NCBI GenBank assembly: GCA_947034895.1
Contig: OX344763.1
Span: forward strand, 63,197,093-63,261,092
Source of the DNA: Rhytidiadelphus loreus
Lineage: Eukaryota > Streptophyta > Bryopsida > Hypnales > Hylocomiaceae
Direction of reading: 5' to 3'
Length of the DNA stretch: 64,000 nucleotides
Under the pieces are notes generated by a model, which ran no database searches, was not told the origin of the DNA, and was given only the letters and a program-made list of their open reading frames with translations. The stretch's first letter is position 1. Every line of letters begins with the position of its first letter. Made by a program: the position numbers and the translations under genes. Of the stretch, positions 58,611-64,000 are shown piece by piece.

Positions 58611-60830
58611 GTAGTTAGACTGGTAGTTTTCCAGTTACCATTTTGTTAGACTAGGAGTTCTGGGTCTTCGTACAGAACTCGGATTTCGGATTTTCAGGGT
58701 TGAGTTTCAGTTTAACTTATCCGCCCGGATTTTTAGGGCAGTTTAGGATTGGGCGAAGCGGTACTTTCCGCGGGTTTTTTAGCATGTTGTTTTTCTTTAA
58801 AAGGAAGGGACCGCTTGTGGTCCTTCATTCCTTTTCTTGCTATTCCTTATTTTGAGCAATAAATATATGTTTGCATTTTATTGTCTTTTTACTCATTGCC
58901 TTAGTTTTCTTGTGGGTCTTTGCTTTCCTTCTCCTTGGGAGTTTTAAGGTTGCTTGGGCGCATACTTGACGGTTTTGGCTAAAGGGTAGAGAGGTGGTAA
59001 GGAGGAGTCCGGATTCAGAGTTTCCCGAGTTTGTGAACTGTGTGTTTGTCCAAAGAAGGGATTTAGAATTGTGAAGGAGTTGTGCGGAGTCCGGCGTTGG
59101 TGGTGTAGGTGCGAGTCCGGAAGGCCAGGGAGGGTTCCGTGTAGAGATAAGCGACCGTCTATGGAAAACCCCCACTCACTCGGAAAACTCTGCCAGTTTA
59201 CAACACAAGTTGGAGTTCTGGTACCGGACCCCGTCTCAATTTCCGGGTAAGTTCTGTATCTGTCGTTGTAGTAAGGGGGGTCGGGTTGTATTCTGAGTGA
59301 CTTGCTTCTGGAGGAATCCAAAGTTGTGAGGATAAGCTAGTCTGTACTTTGTTTATGACAAAAAGTTCTTTGGATCCGTGACATTAGGAAGTTAGAGTTA
59401 AAGTAAGATACAAAGAGTGGTGTTGTCCCTACCCCTCTTAAAAAGTAAGAAAGGACCCTCTGAGCGTAAAACAGAGGTATCAAAAACCGTGTGTTTGAGT
59501 TACAGATCTGGAGATGGAAATGATCCGGATCCGGTAGAGAGTCCGGGAAGTTATAGAATCCAGGTGGGGAGTGAGATTTGAAGTTATTCACATAGAACCG
59601 GATTAGAAGGAGTTTAGAACACCCTCTGGGGTTCCTTGGGACGATTTTCCGTGTCATCTTACCACGTTGTTGTGGTTAAGAGCGCTTACTACCGTATTGC
59701 GCGTACGACTCCTAAGATGACTTTATTGCTATGTTATGTTTTTGTATTTTCTATTTCTAAAGTTTACTCTATTGTTCTAAGGTAGCAGATTATCTCATGC
59801 CATTTCTAAAAACCTAGGACTTGCTCAATTTGGACTCTCTGGTAGCCCGTTATAGGCGGATGAAGTATTGGTCATTTGGCTATTAAACTTCATCCATGGT
59901 TTTCTATAGGCTTCTAATTCCAATTGGAGGCGAAATTTGACCTACGGACTTGACTCTAAAGGTTCTAACTAAATCCTAAGTTTTGACTTGGTTGGACGAG
60001 CGCCCCCAAGTTTCATCCGTTTGGGGCTTGAAACTTCATCCACCAATATCTCGGCTGTTTTAACTCTGATTCCTACGTGTCTTATGTTTTTGGAAACCTC
60101 TCGGGATCTACTCTAAGCCTATTCACTCAAATTTGACCTGACTTGGACCTAGTGACATCTAGCTCTCGGCCTACCTTCGGCCTTGGCCCCTACCGGTTGG
60201 AATGTTGGGGGGATAGTTAGGAGTTTATCCCGACGTGGAAATCCATGCCCAAGCTTGTTAAATTCCCCCCTTCCTCCATGGTGAGCGGTGAAGGTGCAAC
60301 CCCCCCAAGTTAGCGAGAGTGGGTCTCGATCCTTGTGGCCGAAAGATAAGCCTTCTTCCTCGAAGGGATTTCTTTTACCTTCCTTCCTTCTCTTCAATCC
60401 ACGTGCCCCATTAAAGGGGTTTGGTTGGATCTTCCTTCACTTGTTTTAGAAAGTCAAAGTGTTGGTTAACTACCACTTACGCCTGGAAGAAAATATCGTG
60501 CACGTAAGTTTATCCTAATGGTGGAAGGGATTCCCCCCTTATCTCTACTATGGTCCTTCCCTCCTATCTAAGCCTTCATCCCCTCCTTCCTTCTTCCATT
60601 CGAAGGTGATTGCTTGTGGTTGTGATGCAAGAAGTGGTGGCATTGCTATGGCGTTGGGCGCGGCTTCTTGGTCTTGACTAGCTTCTTAGTTACTCTATGC
60701 TCATAGGCGAGCTCTCGTATTATTCTTTCTATCCTACGTTCCCTCCCTTGTTTTTCCTATCTCCTCCTTAGTTTTCTTCTACCTCCTAGTCCATTCTATT
60801 TTTTTTAGTTTAGGACTGCCTGGCTTGGCA
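58611..60830. other. Non-coding retroelement-like and unassigned sequence
   Basis: ACCGGA-type strings continue to about 59.6 kb. From about 59.7 kb the composition changes and no gene or repeat is clear. Open frames are short and unconvincing. Confidence 0.4.
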
Positions 60831-61870
60831 AGTTGGACTCCAACCCCGCAACTGGAGACCCCAACCCCAATGCTAGACCCCGACCCCGTGAACTGCAGAC
60901 CCCAACCCCAACGCTAGATCCCTCCCTAGCAGCTGAAATCCCAACCCTGCTAATTGGAGACCCCGACCCCGGCAACTAGACCCCGACCCTGTAACTGCAG
61001 ACCCCAACTCCGGCAGCTAATACCCCGACCCCGTGAACTGCAGACCCCAACCCCAACGCTAGATCCCTCCCTAGCAGCTGAAATCCCAACCCTGCTAATT
61101 GGAGACCCCGACCCCGGCAACTAGACCCCGACCCTGTAACTGCAGACCCCAACTCCGGCAGCTAATACCCCGACCCCGTGAACTGCAGACCCCAACCCCA
61201 ACGCTAGATCCCTCCCTAGCAGCTGAAATCCCAACCCTGCTAATTGGAGACCCCGACCCCGGCAACTAGACCCCGACCCTGTAACTGCAGACCCCAACTC
61301 CGGCAGCTAATACCCCGACCCCGTGAACTGCAGACCCCAACCCCAACGCTAGATCCCTCCCTAGCAGCTGAAATCCCAACCCTGCTAATTGGAGACCCCG
61401 ACCCCGGCAACTAGACCCCGACCCTGTAACTGCAGACCCCAACTCCGGCAGCTAATACCCCGACCCCGTGATTGGAGGCCCGACCCTGACCCGCGATTGG
61501 AGGCCCTAATCCCAACAACTGGACCCTGACCCCGGCAGCTGATACCCCGACCCCGTGAACTGCAGACCCCACCCCCCGGCAACTGAACCTCCAACCCTGC
61601 GACTGGAGGCCCGACCCCGGCAACCCGCAACTGGAGACCCAACCCCATGACTGAGACCCCGACCCCGTGAACTGCAGACCCCACCCCCCGGCAACTGAAC
61701 CCCCAACCCTGCGACTGGAGGCCCGACCCCGACAACCCGCAATTGGAGACCCAACTCCATGACTACAGACCCAACCCCATGACTGAGACCCCTACCCCGT
61801 GACTGCGACCCCAATCCAGCAATTGGCTCTACCCTTGACTGAGACCCAACCCCGCGACCAAAAACTCAAC
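60830..61870. repeat. Satellite, exact 145-bp period, with diverged right part
   Basis: CGACCCCGTG starts at 60881, 61026, 61171, 61316 and 61461, each 145 bp apart, and the units between look identical by eye. Each unit is itself built of smaller ACTGCAGACCCC and CCCCGACCCC pieces. From about 61470 the order breaks up into a shuffled, diverged version to 61870. Minus-strand open frames (Gly/Ser/Val-rich) are repeat translations. Confidence 0.9.
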
Positions 61871-63650
61871 CTTTTGGTTTGGATTTAGCAAAAAAAAAAA
61901 CAGCTATCAACTAAACTAAGTAAACTTTGACGATGGCTAGACTCCCCTAAACTTGAGTGACCATTTTGGACGCTAAACTTTGAATAGTTCCCAAATGTTT
62001 TGGAAACTAAACTTTGGAACTAACCAAGGGGAAAGTGCAAGGCTTCGCCGTCAATTTGGTTTTAACACCAAATTTAGGACTGCCGTCCCCTAGAGGTTCA
62101 AAGCTCCGCCGTTTGGTGAATTTTTAACACACAATTTAGGACTAAACTTGGACAAGGAAAGGTGGGGTTTGGTTGCCCCGAGGGGAACTACTCCACTCTT
62201 TTCCAAACATAGACAGAAAGACTTGGTTAAATGAAAAATAAGAGACTTGGTTAGTAACGGAAATGTAGAGAATACGTGGTTAGCAAAAGGAAGGTTAGTA
62301 TCACATGGAAGACTTAAAACTAGAGGCCCCCCAAAGCGGCATCGCCAAGGTACGGTGGAGGGTGGCTCTAGGGTTAGTACGAGATATATAAGAAGGACGG
62401 TTGGAGACACTTGGATAGAAGTAAGGCCTCAAAGAACATGCAAGAGTTACAAAGGCAAAAAGGAAGGACCCCCACGGACCTTCAACACTAAAAATGAAAC
62501 AACAAAAAGGAGCAAAGTGCTCCAAAAACACCGTAGGGAATTTTGGCAAACACCAAAACATAAAAAGAGGTCGGACCCACGGACCCAAAACAAGTATTGG
62601 GGGTGTTTTGGGAGGGAGAAGGGCCCCCTTTTATAGGTTTCCAAAGGCCCACCCCCCACCCCCTTGACTAGTAATCTCATCCATCCGGATTTTCATCCTT
62701 ATCTCTTGAGATTTTCACCTAATTTTGGATTTTACGTTGGTCCTAACTTCTAACTTTTGGATTTTAACTCCGAATTGCAAACGGATTGCGCCAATGGCTT
62801 CAAAAGGCCATTTTTAGTCTAAGAAACCCCCTAACCCCTATTTTTGTCGCGAAAAACCCATTGAAAACTAGCGCCAACTAGAGCCAATTAAAAGGGTAAA
62901 AAACTAACTTTTTGAGTTTACCTCTTTTGGCCTAGATAACTAGCTAGGGTTGTTGGGAAGGCTCTAGGGAGTAAAAAAAGACTCCTTGATGTCTTCATTC
63001 CGACTTCGTACGCTCCCGAGACGCTAGTCAACCCCGCAAAGATCTTGCCGAAATTAATAATTGGGGGAATGTTGATGATTTCGGCTGCCTCCTGCTATTG
63101 GAACACCATGAAATTTGTCGGGGCGCGTTATTAACGTAAAAGATGCTAATCTAATTTTTAGTGAGATTTTACCGCAGCCTGGGCATTTTATATGAATTTC
63201 TCGTCGTGGCTTTTGGTGGTTGACCGCTCGGAAAAAGATCCTCTGGAGATCAGAAAAAATCGAGACTTTTTGGGGAACCTTTCATGGAGTTACCCAAGCC
63301 ACGTGCCAAGTCTTGGACTAATCTGGCACATAGTCGGTGGCGAGGCGAAAACTGACTTCGTTTGAATTACCGGTAGTCAGGGAATCTTTCACACGTGAGG
63401 GAATCTTGGCGAACGGATTTTGTTGTGGATACCCTGACATGTTCCAGATCCAAGAGCACCATCTAGCGGCCGTGGATTCCTCCATGTGGCCTATCTTGGA
63501 CAAGTGACACCTGCAAGCTAACAATTAGGGTTCCTAATATTTCGTCAATAGAATGGGGAAACTAGAACCTATCTTTGGAGATTTATGTGGGGACTTTCCT
63601 AACTCTCCAGGGACCAATTTAGCCTATCACGGTCACGTGCACTGGATTTG
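61871..63650. other. Unassigned sequence
   Basis: Open frames at 62247-62636 and on the minus strand show no domain and have no homologue in the window. I see no gene, palindrome family or terminal repeat here. Confidence 0.4.
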
Positions 63651-63850
63651 AGCTATTTCGAGTAAGTTTCCGGTAGCCCTATTGTTTCCTACTATTTACG
63701 AGTTCTAACCTATATACAAGTAGGGTTCGTGGGTAATCTAGGGGTAAAAGAGCTATTTCGAGTAAGTTCCTGGTAGCCCTATTGTTTCCCACTATTTACG
63801 AGTTCTAACCTATATACAAGTAGGGTTCGTGGATAATCTAGAGGTAAAAG
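63651..63850. repeat. 100-bp tandem duplication
   Basis: Two units begin AGCTATTTCGAGTAAGTT at 63651 and 63751 and differ at only a few bases. A decayed start of a third (GGCTATTTACGA) follows at about 63850. Confidence 0.88.
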
Positions 63851-64000
63851 GCTATTTACGACCAAATGCTATACTAGTATGTGACATACCTATTTTGGTT
63901 CTACACTCTTTTTTGGGCTTTTCGTAATATTTTATGCCTTAATTTGTAATAAACTAAAAAAAAGAAAACTATGAGTCCCAAGTGACGAATTTGGGGCTCA

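Noticed and set aside
61385..61814. Gly/Ser/Val-rich minus-strand proteins
   Set aside because: They are satellite translations, open in two phases.

Overview
The window looks like nuclear DNA of a streptophyte plant, more like a charophyte alga, bryophyte or other seedless plant than a crop. The evidence is GT-AG introns, plant telobox strings (TTTAGGG-type), a tRNA-derived SINE, Ty3/gypsy retrotransposon remains, a MULE transposase with a SWIM finger, and C+T-rich 5' leaders. The species is not identifiable from the sequence. No rRNA, complete tRNA gene, CRISPR array or clear ordinary host gene was seen. Almost everything recognisable belongs to mobile elements, mostly decayed by in-frame stops.

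Layout. From the left edge to about 31.1 kb lies a large DNA element, here called element I: a truncated DUF7869-like transposase (minus strand), a regular array of palindromes, a long AT-rich stretch, a leader, a gene with a ParB-like domain followed by a DNA-methyltransferase (MTase) fold, an acidic/coiled-coil tail, a NIF/FCP1-type HAD gene and a small basic ORF. The ParB-MTase gene is cut by a second element of the same kind, element II (12116-26357, 14,242 bp). Element II has 13-bp terminal inverted repeats (TIRs) and a 4-bp ATGT target-site duplication. Leaving out the element and one ATGT keeps the host reading frame. Element II repeats the order transposase, palindromes, leader, MTase-like gene, HAD gene, basic ORF, but has no ParB part. 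From about 31.4 to 38.5 kb there is a decayed Ty3/gypsy element (zinc knuckles, protease, RT, RNase H, integrase), a putative LTR, then a gag-like region. From 38.49 to 53.42 kb there is a probable third DNA element (element III), bounded by similar inverted termini and inverted GGATGAAA minisatellites. It holds a MULE transposase (plus strand) and a second multi-exon ParB-MTase gene (minus strand). From 53.4 kb on there are retroelement pieces, an inverted 2-kb fragment of an element II relative (55.33-57.35 kb), a satellite of exact 145-bp period (60.8-61.5 kb), and unassigned sequence.

The most interesting system. ParB-like and MTase-like domains, fused in one reading frame, occur in two unrelated transposons (I and III), and a related MTase/coil/HAD module occurs in element II. 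Each element carries its own family of short CG-centred palindromes: family I TTATCCTCG-N3-CGAGGATAA, family II ATCAGCTCGA-N-TCGAGCTGAT, family III CTCTCGG-N2-CCGAGAG. They sit in leaders, introns, a 39-40 bp period array and even in frame in coding sequence. By analogy with ParB/parS, these may be element-specific binding sites for the element's own ParB-MTase protein. That function is inference; the domains, the palindromes and the nested insertion are visible in the sequence.
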